A DNA stretch of 64,000 nt from Bacteroidales bacterium UBA5072. Its GTDB lineage: Bacteria > Bacteroidota > Bacteroidia > Bacteroidales > UBA10428. The notes under the pieces were generated by a model. That model worked only from the letters and a program-made list of their open reading frames with translations. It was not told the DNA's origin and did not search any database. Of this stretch, positions 1 to 9,907 are shown in pieces (within the stretch, counting starts at the first letter, position 1; each line of letters begins with the position of its first letter). Where the stretch lies: positions 1,132 through 65,131 of the forward strand of contig DIAS01000068.1 of NCBI GenBank assembly GCA_002415855.1, read 5' to 3'. Made by a program: the position numbers and the translations under genes.

Positions 1-34
1 GAAAAGTGAAAAACGAAAAGTGAAATCCCAGTAG

Positions 35-42
35 TACATTTG
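35..42 (+). promoter_or_regulatory. -7 box (TAnnTTTG) before cutC
   Basis: TACATTTG followed by C matches the Bacteroidota -7 consensus TAnnTTTG. No clear TTTG -33 element lies 19 bases upstream. Transcription would begin near base 47, which makes the ATG at 61 a more likely start for cutC than the one at 46. Confidence 0.45.
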
Positions 43-60
43 CACATGAAACAGTTGCCC

Positions 61-693
61 ATGATAAAAGAAGCATGTGTTGAAGGTTTTGCCGAAGCAT
101 TGCGGGCCCAGGAGCTAGGAGCTGACCGGGTCGAATTGTGTGAAAACCTGGCGGTGGGTGGTACTACCCCTTCTCTGGGTACCCTCATGGTCTGCAAAAA
201 GTACCTGACAATTCCGGTTATTGTCATGATTCGTCCCCGGGGCGGCAACTTTGTGTATGGGGATAAGGAAATGGAAATCATGGCAGCGGACATCCGAAAA
301 TGTCGCTTTGCCGGTGCAGATGGTATAGCCATAGGACTGCTTAACAAGGAGAATGAAGTTGATTTGCACGGGCTAAGAAACCTGGTAAAGCTGGCAGGGA
401 ATATGCAGGTGACCTTTCATAAAGCCATTGATGTAACCGGGGATATTGAACAGGAACTGCACAAACTTTGTGATTCAGGTCTTGTACACCGGGTCCTCAC
501 CTCGGGGGGAGCGGCCACGGCGCTTGAGGGCGAAGATATGCTGAAAAAAATGCTAGCTATGGCAGGCGAAAGGCTTAGTATTCTTGTTGTCGGAAAAGTT
601 ACACAATTGAACATCGATGATCTGAGCAGACGGATACCCGCCGGTGAATTCCATGGAAGAAAGATCGTGGGTGACCTCACCAGCTTTACATGA
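61..693 (+). CDS. cutC: CutC family protein (copper homeostasis protein CutC)
   Basis: This is a TIM-barrel protein of the CutC family, a cytoplasmic protein historically linked to copper tolerance but of uncertain biochemical role. The family signature GADRVELCENLAVGGTTPS lies near the N-terminus, followed by IRPRGGNFVY and VTFHKAID. The frame is open from a TTG at 40 and also has an ATG at 46. I prefer the ATG at 61 because the protein then begins MIKEACVEGF, as family members do, and because a -7 promoter box sits at 35-42. The product is about 210 residues, slightly short for the family. The gene runs tail to tail with the hybrid regulator, and the two stop codons overlap by 8 bases. It is probably unrelated to the pectin locus beside it. 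Confidence 0.88.
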   Translation: MIKEACVEGFAEALRAQELGADRVELCENLAVGGTTPSLGTLMVCKKYLTIPVIVMIRPRGGNFVYGDKEMEIMAADIRKCRFAGADGIAIGLLNKENEVDLHGLRNLVKLAGNMQVTFHKAIDVTGDIEQELHKLCDSGLVHRVLTSGGAATALEGEDMLKKMLAMAGERLSILVVGKVTQLNIDDLSRRIPAGEFHGRKIVGDLTSFT

Positions 694-3600
694 CTGTTTT
701 CTGTCTGCTGGGCGGGATCCCGAACTGAGCTTTAAACTGCCTGCTGAAATACTTCACATCCGAAAATCCGGTTTTAAAAGCCGCTTCTGATACGTTGTAA
801 CCTTTTTCCAACAGCTGGGCCGCTATTTTCAATTTGAGCTTTCGCACAAATTCGAGCGGACCCAGACCTGTCAGGCCCTTTACTTTATTATAAAAAACCG
901 TCCGTCCGACACAGCAATATGCCGCTATGGCGTCAACTGAGAACTCGGATTCGTAGTTTTCCTCGACGTACAAAACAATTTTCCTCAGAAAGTCCTCATC
1001 TCTGGCGGCTACCTTAATGGGCTCAACGGAAACATCGTGCCTGTTCGTATACCGGGTAATGACTTTCATTCTTTGGTTAAGCAGGTTGCCGGCTACTGCC
1101 TTCAGGTACTCCATGTTGAATGGCTTAAGGATATATGCTTCAGCACCTGTCTCAATACCTGCTATCTGATCACTCATTTCAACCTTAGACGTAAGCATAA
1201 TTACCGGTATATGACTGGTGTTGAAGTCCTCCTTCAACCGGCGTGTCATTTCCAACCCATTCATACCGGGCATCATGATATCAGTAATAATTACGTCAGG
1301 ATTCAGCTTCCTGGCAATATGAAGCCCTTCTTCGCCATTTTTTGCCCCGATACACGAAAACGCGGCTTTCAAAGACTGACTGATGTAATCGAGAATTTCC
1401 TGATTGTCCTCAACGATCAATAACACCTGCTTGCTTCCCATTTCATCCTGAATTCCCGTAAAGTCCTGTCCAACCTCCTCCATTTCTTCACCATGATGCT
1501 CGAAATGCATCTCCCTGGCTGCCGGTTCCTCGTCATGTAACATACCTGCCTCAAGAAAATGGGCCTTTCCCTTTAATAACCTGATGGTAAAGGTACTGCC
1601 CAGCCCTTCAACTGAGGAAATCAGAATGTCTCCCCTGTGCAGTTTCGCCAGTTCATATGACAGCGATAACCCGATGCCTGTACCCGCCAGGTCACGGTTG
1701 CTCAAAATGGTATACTGTGTGAAAATCTCGTTAAGGTTTTTTTGCGGTATGCCCGGACCTTCATCCGTCACATGGATATCCAGGAATTTATCGCTGCTAT
1801 CAATTTTCACCGTAACCTCCTTGCCCTGACCTGTAAATTTAATGGCGTTGGAAATTATGTTGTAAATGATTGTATCCAGCTTGGCAGGATCGGCAAAAAT
1901 CATTACCATGTCAGGTCCTGCCTGGAATGTATAATGAATCCCCTTATGTTTGGCCAGAGGGATGAAGCTTTCAAAAATCTCCCTGGTGAACACATTTATA
2001 TCAATTTCCTTTATTCTCAGAACCATTTTATTGTTCTGGATTTTCCTGAAATCGAGCAACTGACTGGTCAGGTAAAGCATCCTTTTTGCATTTTTCCGGA
2101 TAATCTCCATCAGGGTCCTGTTTCGGGGTGAGATGCCGTTTGCCGATAACATGTCTTCAATGGGCCCAATGATCAGTGTTAAAGGCGTCCGGATTTCATG
2201 GGAAATGTTGGTGAAAAACTCCAGTTTCAGTTCGTTGACCTTCTTCTCAACAAGCAATTCATTGCGGTACCGGCTCATGCGTGTGGCAGTCTTATAAATC
2301 AGAATTGTAACCACAACAATCAGCACCAGGTAGGTCAGGTAGGCCGGCACGGTTTTCCACCAGGGCGGACGAATACGGATGCTCAATGTCCGCTCATCTG
2401 ATCCCTCAAACTTGTTGCTTTTCAATGATCTTACCCTGAATACATACCTGCCGGGCGACAAGTTGGTATAGGTTGCTTTGTGCTGGTTACCCACAATATT
2501 CCAGTCATTTTCGAAATTGTCCAGTTTGTAGGAATAGTTTATCTTACCGGGATCCAGGAAATCGAGTGCTGAGAAGTCAATACTGAAGCTTGACTGGTTA
2601 TATCTTAACGTGATTTTATCGGTAAACGATATGTTCTTTTTCAGCGGCGATCCGGATTGGTTTACAGGAACTTCCTTGTTGAACAAAAGAAAATTGGTAA
2701 GCTCGATCTGAGGTTTGATCTGCTCAGGGACCAGCTTATCGGGATATACCACTTCGATCCCCATGTAACCTCCGAAACTGAGAGACCCGTCAAATCTCGC
2801 GTAGCAGGTATTTTCAGAAAAATTATTGAAATTCAATCCATTGAACGTATTGTAAATTTCAGTATTGCCGTTTGCGGGGTCCAACCGGATCAAGCCGTTC
2901 TCGGTACTGAACCAGATATGACCAGTTTTATCCTCCAGAATGCCAAATATTACATCGTTGCTGAGGCCGTTCTCGGAAGTGAAGTGTTTGAAAGAGCCTC
3001 CCTGCCCGACTTTTAAATCGAGCATGTCAGCACCTCCCCCAAAGGTACCCATCCATATGCGACCCTGTGAATCTTCGAAAAGATGGACAACATCGTTATA
3101 ACTGAGACTGTTTTTATCCGATGGATTCCTGAAATAGGTTGTAAAATGGTAGTTCCCCTTTTCAATATTGTCCCTGTCCAGAAAATTAAGACCTGATGCA
3201 GTTGCTATCCAAAGGTTTCCATGTCTGTCCACCAGCAGGTACCTGACAAGGTTGCTGGAAAGATTGCTGTTCCCCTGATTAATCCTGGTGAATTTCACAT
3301 TCCTCGCATAGGGATCCTGGATCAGGCTCAGTCCGTTTCCGTAAGTACCTATCCAGATATTGGATGAGCTATCCTGACAGATGGAGTAGATATTGTTGTT
3401 GCCGAGGGTAGTGGAGTCATCAGGATGGAATTTAAAACGCCGGAATTTCAGTCGGGAATAGTCTTCTTTTCCCAGGATGGATTGTGTGCTAACCGACAGG
3501 CCATCGCCTTTGGACCCAATCCATAAGTAACCGTTGCGGTCATTAAACAGGGAATAGGTGTTATTTCGAACAGATTCTTTGCCAATGCCGGGCAGGGAAT

Positions 3601-5065
3601 CGTAGTAAGCTGTTTTACCGAGCGCCTTGTTAAACAGATGCAAACGACCGGCTTTTGTTGCAACCCACAGGTAGTGATTCTTATCTTCCATGATGGCCCT
3701 GACTACATTATCCAACATGTCAACCCTTTCGTTTTCCATAAGCTGGTGCTTAAATGCAGGATTCTCAAGGATGACTTTTTCAATTCCTCCCAGGAATTGT
3801 CCGGTTCCCAACCACAGCTGACCGGAGTTGTCCTCCGCAATGGAATGGATAATGTTTGAGGATATTGAATTAGGATCCGCCGGGTCGTTCCTGAAAAACT
3901 GAAATTGATCACGCTCCCTGTGATACAAAGCAAGACCTCCGCCATGCAACCCAATCCAGAGATTGTTATCCGTGTCCTCATAAAACTGAGGTCGCTCAAG
4001 ATCAGTCAAATGCTTGATCTCTTCGGGTGTCAGCACATAGTAATTTGTTTGCAACGTATTGACATCCAATCTGGTTACTCCGAATTCCAAGGCAGTCAGC
4101 CATACCTGGTAAAACTTGTCCTCATAGACCCCTGCAAGGGTTTTCCCATGAAAGGGTATGCTTATCCAGTTCTTTCCGAAAATATTGGAAACCATCACCC
4201 CTTTCCCGGTAAAACCTGTAATGATCCTGCTTGTCTTTGTTTTATACAACACAGAAATCTTATCTGAAAGGATCTCCGGTGTCGTCTGCCTGTTGATAAG
4301 CCTGTATCTGGCAGTGGTTCTGTCAAATACAATTATTCCATCATTTTCTGTCCCGAACCAGATATCTTTCCCGCTTTCACATACAGCGGTAAAGGCTGAA
4401 TTGACAAACTGATGCTGAAAGTTAAAACGCTGCCTGTCAATATCTTTGTATGACAAGAAGTTAATTCCTCTTTTGGTACCGATCCAGAGGTTACGGCTTT
4501 TGTCGGCATAAATGAACCGGATGCTGTTGTTGGAAAGGGCAAAATTGCCTCTGTCTACGTATTGGCTGACTGAATATGTTCCTTTTCCGGCAACATACTG
4601 CAAGAGGAATATTCCTGACCCGGATGATCCCAGGATAATAATATCATCGGTATATTGCAGAAAACAAGTGATTTCGTTACTGGCCATGTAGCCTTCGTAT
4701 TGCGGAACTGTGGAGAAGGTCTCATTAACCGGATTGAAGAAATGATAATAACCGTCATAGGTTTCCACCCAGATAAATCCCTTTTTATCCTCCAGAAGTC
4801 TGGTTACCCTGTTGTTTGTAAAAATCCTTGAATTCTCCGATTGCCCCCTGTATATCTTAAACTCATACCCGTCATAGCGGTTGAGGCCGTTCCAGGTACC
4901 TATCCACATAAATCCCTTGCTGTCGAAAAGTATACTGAACCCCGTGTTCTGGGAAAGTCCCTGTTCCGTCCCCAGATGTTCAAAGCGGAAGACATACTGG
5001 CAGTGTACACTCCCGGGGAAGATGAGGAAGCAGGCAAATACAGATATGGCAAGTATTCGTTTCAT
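686..5065 (-). CDS. Hybrid two-component system sensor/regulator (HTCS) of the pectin locus
   Basis: This one-protein two-component system of 1459 residues senses a glycan fragment in the periplasm and switches on the neighbouring utilisation genes. In order: signal peptide (1-22), about fourteen two-component propeller repeats (roughly 24-790, recurring D..G.[LIM]W.GT), a Y_Y_Y domain (about 808-881), one membrane segment (about 905-926), HisKA with FFTNISHEIRTPL and His956, a HATPase with NIISNAIKF, DEGPGIP and GTGIGLSLS, a receiver with VEDNQE, Asp1262 in TDIMMPGMNG and the Lys in LKPF, and a C-terminal AraC-type helix-turn-helix (AFKTGFSDVKYFSRQFK). I chose the ATG at 5065 over the upstream in-frame start because the signal peptide begins there. 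It is divergent from the GH28-SusC-SusD operon. Pectin as the ligand source is inferred from those neighbours. Confidence 0.95.
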   Translation of the reverse strand: MKRILAISVFACFLIFPGSVHCQYVFRFEHLGTEQGLSQNTGFSILFDSKGFMWIGTWNGLNRYDGYEFKIYRGQSENSRIFTNNRVTRLLEDKKGFIWVETYDGYYHFFNPVNETFSTVPQYEGYMASNEITCFLQYTDDIIILGSSGSGIFLLQYVAGKGTYSVSQYVDRGNFALSNNSIRFIYADKSRNLWIGTKRGINFLSYKDIDRQRFNFQHQFVNSAFTAVCESGKDIWFGTENDGIIVFDRTTARYRLINRQTTPEILSDKISVLYKTKTSRIITGFTGKGVMVSNIFGKNWISIPFHGKTLAGVYEDKFYQVWLTALEFGVTRLDVNTLQTNYYVLTPEEIKHLTDLERPQFYEDTDNNLWIGLHGGGLALYHRERDQFQFFRNDPADPNSISSNIIHSIAEDNSGQLWLGTGQFLGGIEKVILENPAFKHQLMENERVDMLDNVVRAIMEDKNHYLWVATKAGRLHLFNKALGKTAYYDSLPGIGKESVRNNTYSLFNDRNGYLWIGSKGDGLSVSTQSILGKEDYSRLKFRRFKFHPDDSTTLGNNNIYSICQDSSSNIWIGTYGNGLSLIQDPYARNVKFTRINQGNSNLSSNLVRYLLVDRHGNLWIATASGLNFLDRDNIEKGNYHFTTYFRNPSDKNSLSYNDVVHLFEDSQGRIWMGTFGGGADMLDLKVGQGGSFKHFTSENGLSNDVIFGILEDKTGHIWFSTENGLIRLDPANGNTEIYNTFNGLNFNNFSENTCYARFDGSLSFGGYMGIEVVYPDKLVPEQIKPQIELTNFLLFNKEVPVNQSGSPLKKNISFTDKITLRYNQSSFSIDFSALDFLDPGKINYSYKLDNFENDWNIVGNQHKATYTNLSPGRYVFRVRSLKSNKFEGSDERTLSIRIRPPWWKTVPAYLTYLVLIVVVTILIYKTATRMSRYRNELLVEKKVNELKLEFFTNISHEIRTPLTLIIGPIEDMLSANGISPRNRTLMEIIRKNAKRMLYLTSQLLDFRKIQNNKMVLRIKEIDINVFTREIFESFIPLAKHKGIHYTFQAGPDMVMIFADPAKLDTIIYNIISNAIKFTGQGKEVTVKIDSSDKFLDIHVTDEGPGIPQKNLNEIFTQYTILSNRDLAGTGIGLSLSYELAKLHRGDILISSVEGLGSTFTIRLLKGKAHFLEAGMLHDEEPAAREMHFEHHGEEMEEVGQDFTGIQDEMGSKQVLLIVEDNQEILDYISQSLKAAFSCIGAKNGEEGLHIARKLNPDVIITDIMMPGMNGLEMTRRLKEDFNTSHIPVIMLTSKVEMSDQIAGIETGAEAYILKPFNMEYLKAVAGNLLNQRMKVITRYTNRHDVSVEPIKVAARDEDFLRKIVLYVEENYESEFSVDAIAAYCCVGRTVFYNKVKGLTGLGPLEFVRKLKLKIAAQLLEKGYNVSEAAFKTGFSDVKYFSRQFKAQFGIPPSRQKTVM

Positions 5066-5229
5066 GGATACACCTGCCAGAAAGTTAAGCAAAATTTGGA
5101 TTTTAAGGCAATCAAAGACAGGCTAAATGGCCGGGTGATGATTTGACTCCCCTTTTCTGATGATTTCCCTACCCTGGTTTGCTTCTTTTAAGTTTAATTT
5201 AGGTGGGTGAATTCAATAAAATTCTTCTT
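5066..5229. promoter_or_regulatory. Divergent regulatory region between HTCS and GH28 operon
   Basis: This 164-base gap separates the divergent regulator and the GH28-SusC-SusD operon, so it should hold both promoters and the regulator's binding site. I see no strong TTTG-N19-TAnnTTTG match on either strand, which fits activator-dependent promoters. The function is inferred from position only. Confidence 0.35.
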
Positions 5230-6819
5230 ATGAGAGGATTTCTGATAGTTTTTATTGGCTTACTTGTTTCTTATCGTGCTGAATCACAAACAACCTGGGT
5301 TAACGTTTCAGATCTTGGAGCCGATACCAGGGGTATTGAGAAATGTACCGGAACCATTAATCATCTTATCGATAGTCTGTCGGGTAAAGGTGGCGGAACA
5401 CTTTTCTTCCCCGCCGGTAAATATCTCACCGGTCCCATCATTTTAAAAAGTAACATCACATTATACCTCGATGCCGGAGCGGTAATTGAATTCTCTGATG
5501 ATTTCGACGATTACCTTCCCATGGTTCAGACCAGGTGGGAAGAAATCAGGGTCAGGAATTTCATCTCGCAGATCTATGCCTTCCAGTGTGAAAATGTAGC
5601 CATTCGTGGAGACGGTCATTTCGATGGCAGGGGGCAGAAATGGTGGGATTATTGGAACAAAATCAAGGTCGGGGGACAGCCCGATCTAAAATGGCAAACG
5701 CAGTTTAAAGAGGAAAATGCGGCGTTACTTGAAAAGAATGAATACCTGCGGGGGAAGAACGCTTTTCTCAGGCCTCCCATGTTGATTACTTATGAATGTA
5801 AGAATGTGCTGATTGAAGGCGTGAGTTTTTCTAATCCTCCTTTCTGGACAATAGTCCCCACATTCACCGACAATATCACCATTGAAGGTGTAACGATTGA
5901 AAACCCGGATACTTCACCCAATACCGATGGCATCGACTTATCATCGTGCACCAATGTGCATATTTCCAACAGTCACATAACAGTCGGCGACGACTGTATT
6001 GTAATCAAGGCAGGCCGGGACGAAGATGGCCGTGAAGCTAACCGGCCTACCGAGAATGTGACCATAACCAATTGCACCATGTTGAAAGGTCACGGAGGTG
6101 TCGTTATCGGGAGTGAGATGAGCGGTAACGTTAAGCGGATTGCCATTACCAACTGCGTATTTGAAGGAACTGATGTCGGGATAAGGATCAAGACGATGCG
6201 GGGAAGAGGCGGGATAGTCGAAGATGTCAGGGTGTCCAATATCCTGATGTATGATATGATCAAGGAAGGTGTGATCATCACCATGCGGTACCAGCCATCA
6301 GACCCCGAGGTATTGTCTGAACGCACGCCTGCCATAAAAAATATTCATTTATCGGGCATAAACATAAGAAAGGCGGACAGGGCAATTGCCGTTTACGGGC
6401 TCGAGGAAAAGGAAGTCTCCCAGATTACCTTCTCCGACATGCAGATTTCTGCAGATAAGGGGATCCTGGTGGAGAATGCAACAGACATCAGTTTTCATGA
6501 TTTACGCCTGGAAGTCGGACAGGGGGTACCTTTTGTTGCGAAAGACACCCGGCAAATAAGTTACGACCGGATTACCGTAAATGCTTTCTCACCGGACACT
6601 CCCTACCTGAAATTAAACAATTGCCAGACGGTAAGAATATCCAATTGCTACCAGCCTGAAAGCATTCCCCTGTTTCTCTTGCAGGATGAAAAATGCAGTA
6701 CATTGTATTTTATCAGCAACATCTTACCCAATACAAAATCTCTATACAACGACCTGGGTACAAAGGTTATCCAGGAGTCCAATTTTATCATGAATAATTC
6801 AATACTAATACCTAACTAA
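5230..6819 (+). CDS. Glycoside hydrolase family 28, polygalacturonase-like
   Basis: This exported pectinase-type enzyme cleaves alpha-1,4 galacturonosyl links in homogalacturonan or rhamnogalacturonan. The ATG at 5230 gives a clean signal peptide (MRGFLIVFIGLLVSYRAESQ); an in-frame GTG lies at 5203. The product has 529 residues. All GH28 catalytic elements are present: NTDGID with Asp233, GDD with Asp254 and Asp255, the GHGG motif with His288, and RIK with Arg319 and Lys321. The 21-residue spacing from Asp233 to Asp254 matches known polygalacturonases. A right-handed beta-helix fold is expected. It is the first gene of an operon, 10 bases before the SusC gene, and is probably controlled by the divergent HTCS. 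Endo or exo action and the exact pectin type cannot be read from the sequence. Confidence 0.93.
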   Translation: MRGFLIVFIGLLVSYRAESQTTWVNVSDLGADTRGIEKCTGTINHLIDSLSGKGGGTLFFPAGKYLTGPIILKSNITLYLDAGAVIEFSDDFDDYLPMVQTRWEEIRVRNFISQIYAFQCENVAIRGDGHFDGRGQKWWDYWNKIKVGGQPDLKWQTQFKEENAALLEKNEYLRGKNAFLRPPMLITYECKNVLIEGVSFSNPPFWTIVPTFTDNITIEGVTIENPDTSPNTDGIDLSSCTNVHISNSHITVGDDCIVIKAGRDEDGREANRPTENVTITNCTMLKGHGGVVIGSEMSGNVKRIAITNCVFEGTDVGIRIKTMRGRGGIVEDVRVSNILMYDMIKEGVIITMRYQPSDPEVLSERTPAIKNIHLSGINIRKADRAIAVYGLEEKEVSQITFSDMQISADKGILVENATDISFHDLRLEVGQGVPFVAKDTRQISYDRITVNAFSPDTPYLKLNNCQTVRISNCYQPESIPLFLLQDEKCSTLYFISNILPNTKSLYNDLGTKVIQESNFIMNNSILIPN

Positions 6820-6829
6820 CTATTTTATT

Positions 6830-9800
6830 ATGAATTCTAAGCTATTAAACCGCTGTCTGACTTTCCTGGTGCTGATTATGCTGCCGGTGGCAGCCTTGGC
6901 CCAGAATGGCAGAACCATTAAAGGGAAAGTCACTGATTCTAACGGGAATCCCATGCCAGGTACCAATGTGGTCATCCAGGGCACCCAGATTGGAGTAGTG
7001 ACTGACGCTAACGGTAATTATCAGATCAATGTTGAGAATCCTGATAATGCTATTCTCGAGTTCTCCTTTGTAGGTTTCGTGACAGAAGAATATCCGGCGG
7101 GTAACGAGAGTATCATTGATGTTACGTTGGATGAAGATGTTACAACGCTTGATGAATTAGTTGTCATTGGTTACGGAACCGTAAAGAAGAGGGACCTGAC
7201 AGGGTCGGTATCCTCCATCAAGTCTTCCGAAATAACCAAAACCGCTACGAATAATGCCTTGCAGTCGATGCAGGGTAAGATTGCAGGCCTAGATATCACA
7301 AAGGCCAGCGGGGAATCGGGATCGGAGATCAATGTCGATCTTCGGGGAAACCGGTCGGTCAATGCATCGAATGCTCCTTTATTCCTTGTGGATGGTATTG
7401 AATATGGTTCCACGCTCGACATCAATTCCTCGGATATCGAATCGATCGAGGTTCTGAAAGATGCCTCTTCTACGGCTATTTACGGTACAAGAGGCGCCAA
7501 TGGTGTTGTGATCATCACAACTAAGAAAGGAGCCACCTCGTCAGATAAGCTGAAAGTTGCCCTGAATACCTATTGGTCGGTTAACAGTCCCACCGACCTG
7601 CCCAAACTCATGGACGTGGAGCAGGAATACCGTTTCCTGGCTGAACGGGAGCGATATAATGATGAGAAGGAGGCGGGCAATACCTGGGGAAGCACAAGTT
7701 TAAATGATTATCCCGCAGATGAGGTGTTGTCCACCGTGGTAAGCGCTCCATATGAAAAATCAGTATATGAAATATACACTGAAGGCGGAGTGGATTGGTT
7801 TGATATGATGCTGCACAACGGACTTACACAGAACTATGAACTGTCGCTGTCAGGCGGAAGTGAGAAGACCTCTTTCAGCCTGTCGCTGGGTTTCATGAAT
7901 GAAGAAGGGCTTCTGCTCAACGATAACCTTAAGCGTTACAACGGCAGGATAGCCATGGATCATGCCATTACCAGGAATCTTAAGGTCGGTGCCAACCTGC
8001 TTTACACGCTCCGTGACTGGGATCGCAGACAGGATGATGTATACAGTCAGCTGATCAAGATGCATTCACTCGCCCAGCCTTATCTCGCAGATGGCACAAT
8101 ACTGGATAAACCTTCGGAGCTGGCAACGAGTCATACCAATCCTCTGTTAAATGAAGTGGAAGGGTATTATGATAACAATACCATCAGCAACAGGCTGTTC
8201 GGAAATGTTTTTCTGGATTGGGAACTGCTAAAGGGATTGCGCTTCAGGTCTGTATTCGGAATTGACCAGAATTCAAGCCGTTTCGGAGAATATGAAGATT
8301 ACATGTGCACCGGAAATTACCAATCTGGTCGTGGTTCATATTTTGAGGTGGAGAACAAACAGGGCTTTGCCTTTACCTGGGAGAACACCCTGAATTATGC
8401 TTTCAATCTGAATGACATACATGATTTCCAAATACTTGTTGGCCAGGAAGCTTATCAGAATGTAAATGAAATGCACAGTACATTTGGTTATGGTTTACAG
8501 GACCATTATGGCAAGAATTCATTTTACGATCTGTCGAACATATCGTCAACAGGAAGGCAGATTGAAGACACCTATGTAAAAAGCAATCTGTTATCTTATT
8601 TTGGCCGTTTAAATTACAAGCTCTCTAACCGTTACCTGATCACAGCCTCCTTAAGGGCTGATGGGTCATCAGTTCTCGCTGAAGGAAACAAATGGGGCTA
8701 TTTCCCATCGGTTGCCGGCGCCTGGATTATTTCGGAAGAAGCATTTATGAACTCATCGCAATTAATCAATCACCTGAAACTGAGAGCAAGCTGGGGTCAG
8801 GCAGGAAACTCGGCAGTAAGTCCATATCAGACATTAACCGCATTGGGTGCCGAAAAGATTTATTACACCTTCGGGTCAACGGTAATAACCGGTCAGGTAC
8901 CGGCTGTACTCGGGAATCCAGATGTTACCTGGGAAACAACCACCACATGGGATCTGGGTGTGGATGTATCATTGCTTAAATCGAGAATTTCGGCAACAGT
9001 GGATTTGTATTATGCCAAGACAGATGACCTCTTACTGTTCAAGGGATTGCCAGCAACATCCGTATATCCGCAGGTACTGGCCAATGTGGGTGAAACAGAA
9101 AACAAAGGGATTGAGGTCACCATGAATTTTAGGGTTATTGAAAAAAAGGATCTCAGGTGGCAGGCCGATGTGGCTTTCTCAGCCAATCGTGACAAAATAG
9201 TGGCACTTGCCAGCGGAGAAGAGCGCGATATATCCAATCCGGAACAGGCATTGGTTGTGGGTGAGCCTGTGCGTGCCTTTTACAATTATGAGGCCGATGG
9301 CTGCTGGGGTCTTGACGAAACCGAGCTGGCAGCATCCTATGGTAAGGTACCCGGCGATATCAGGTTGGTGGATGTGAATCATGATACCATCTACAACGAC
9401 GATGATAAACGGCTTTATAACAAAAGTCCGAAGTTCATTGCCAGTTTGAACACTACGTTGACATACAAACAGTTTGCCTTATCAGCCCTTGTTTATGCGC
9501 GTGTAGGTCAGTGGATCCAATACGACTATAATACAGCCTATAAGCCTACCGAGCAGGACGGTTCACCCGATGTCGACTTTTGGACTCCCGAGAACCAGGG
9601 AGCAAAATTCCCCCGGCCGGGTATCGCCTCCCAAAATGATATGCCTGCCCTGGCCTTTGAAAACGCTTCCTTCCTGAAGATCAGGGAAGTGACCCTGGCC
9701 TATACCTTACCCCATACCCTTACCACCAAAATGAGGATGAGCAATCTGCGAATCTATGCTTCACTGCAGAACTATTTCACATTCAGCAACCTCGACAATT

Positions 9801-9877
9801 ATGACCCGGAACGCGGCGGAGATATTTCCAATCCATTGTCGAAGCAAATGGTATTCGGTCTTAACGTTGAGTTTTAA
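6830..9877 (+). CDS. SusC/RagA-like TonB-linked outer membrane receptor
   Basis: This outer-membrane TonB-dependent transporter of 1015 residues works with the SusD partner that follows to import oligosaccharides. A signal peptide (1-25, ending VAALAQ) is followed by a CarboxypepD_reg-like domain (about 29-115, beginning RTIKGKVTDSNGNPMPG). The linker DELVVIGYGTVKKRDLTG is the SusC signature, and the plug (about 125-235) contains LFLVDGIEYG and DASSTAIYGTRGANGV. The rest is a beta-barrel ending in an aromatic residue (GLNVEF). It lies 10 bases after GH28 and 30 before SusD. Pectic oligosaccharides are the likely cargo, judged from the GH28, GH105 and pectinesterase neighbours. Confidence 0.96.
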   Translation: MNSKLLNRCLTFLVLIMLPVAALAQNGRTIKGKVTDSNGNPMPGTNVVIQGTQIGVVTDANGNYQINVENPDNAILEFSFVGFVTEEYPAGNESIIDVTLDEDVTTLDELVVIGYGTVKKRDLTGSVSSIKSSEITKTATNNALQSMQGKIAGLDITKASGESGSEINVDLRGNRSVNASNAPLFLVDGIEYGSTLDINSSDIESIEVLKDASSTAIYGTRGANGVVIITTKKGATSSDKLKVALNTYWSVNSPTDLPKLMDVEQEYRFLAERERYNDEKEAGNTWGSTSLNDYPADEVLSTVVSAPYEKSVYEIYTEGGVDWFDMMLHNGLTQNYELSLSGGSEKTSFSLSLGFMNEEGLLLNDNLKRYNGRIAMDHAITRNLKVGANLLYTLRDWDRRQDDVYSQLIKMHSLAQPYLADGTILDKPSELATSHTNPLLNEVEGYYDNNTISNRLFGNVFLDWELLKGLRFRSVFGIDQNSSRFGEYEDYMCTGNYQSGRGSYFEVENKQGFAFTWENTLNYAFNLNDIHDFQILVGQEAYQNVNEMHSTFGYGLQDHYGKNSFYDLSNISSTGRQIEDTYVKSNLLSYFGRLNYKLSNRYLITASLRADGSSVLAEGNKWGYFPSVAGAWIISEEAFMNSSQLINHLKLRASWGQAGNSAVSPYQTLTALGAEKIYYTFGSTVITGQVPAVLGNPDVTWETTTTWDLGVDVSLLKSRISATVDLYYAKTDDLLLFKGLPATSVYPQVLANVGETENKGIEVTMNFRVIEKKDLRWQADVAFSANRDKIVALASGEERDISNPEQALVVGEPVRAFYNYEADGCWGLDETELAASYGKVPGDIRLVDVNHDTIYNDDDKRLYNKSPKFIASLNTTLTYKQFALSALVYARVGQWIQYDYNTAYKPTEQDGSPDVDFWTPENQGAKFPRPGIASQNDMPALAFENASFLKIREVTLAYTLPHTLTTKMRMSNLRIYASLQNYFTFSNLDNYDPERGGDISNPLSKQMVFGLNVEF

Positions 9878-9907
9878 TTTATACAAACAGCAAATAAGAT
9901 TCATCTT

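Noticed and set aside
5000..5065. Lipobox in the HTCS signal peptide (Cys at 22)
   Set aside because: The residues before Cys (SVH) do not fit a lipobox, and HTCS proteins are inner membrane proteins.
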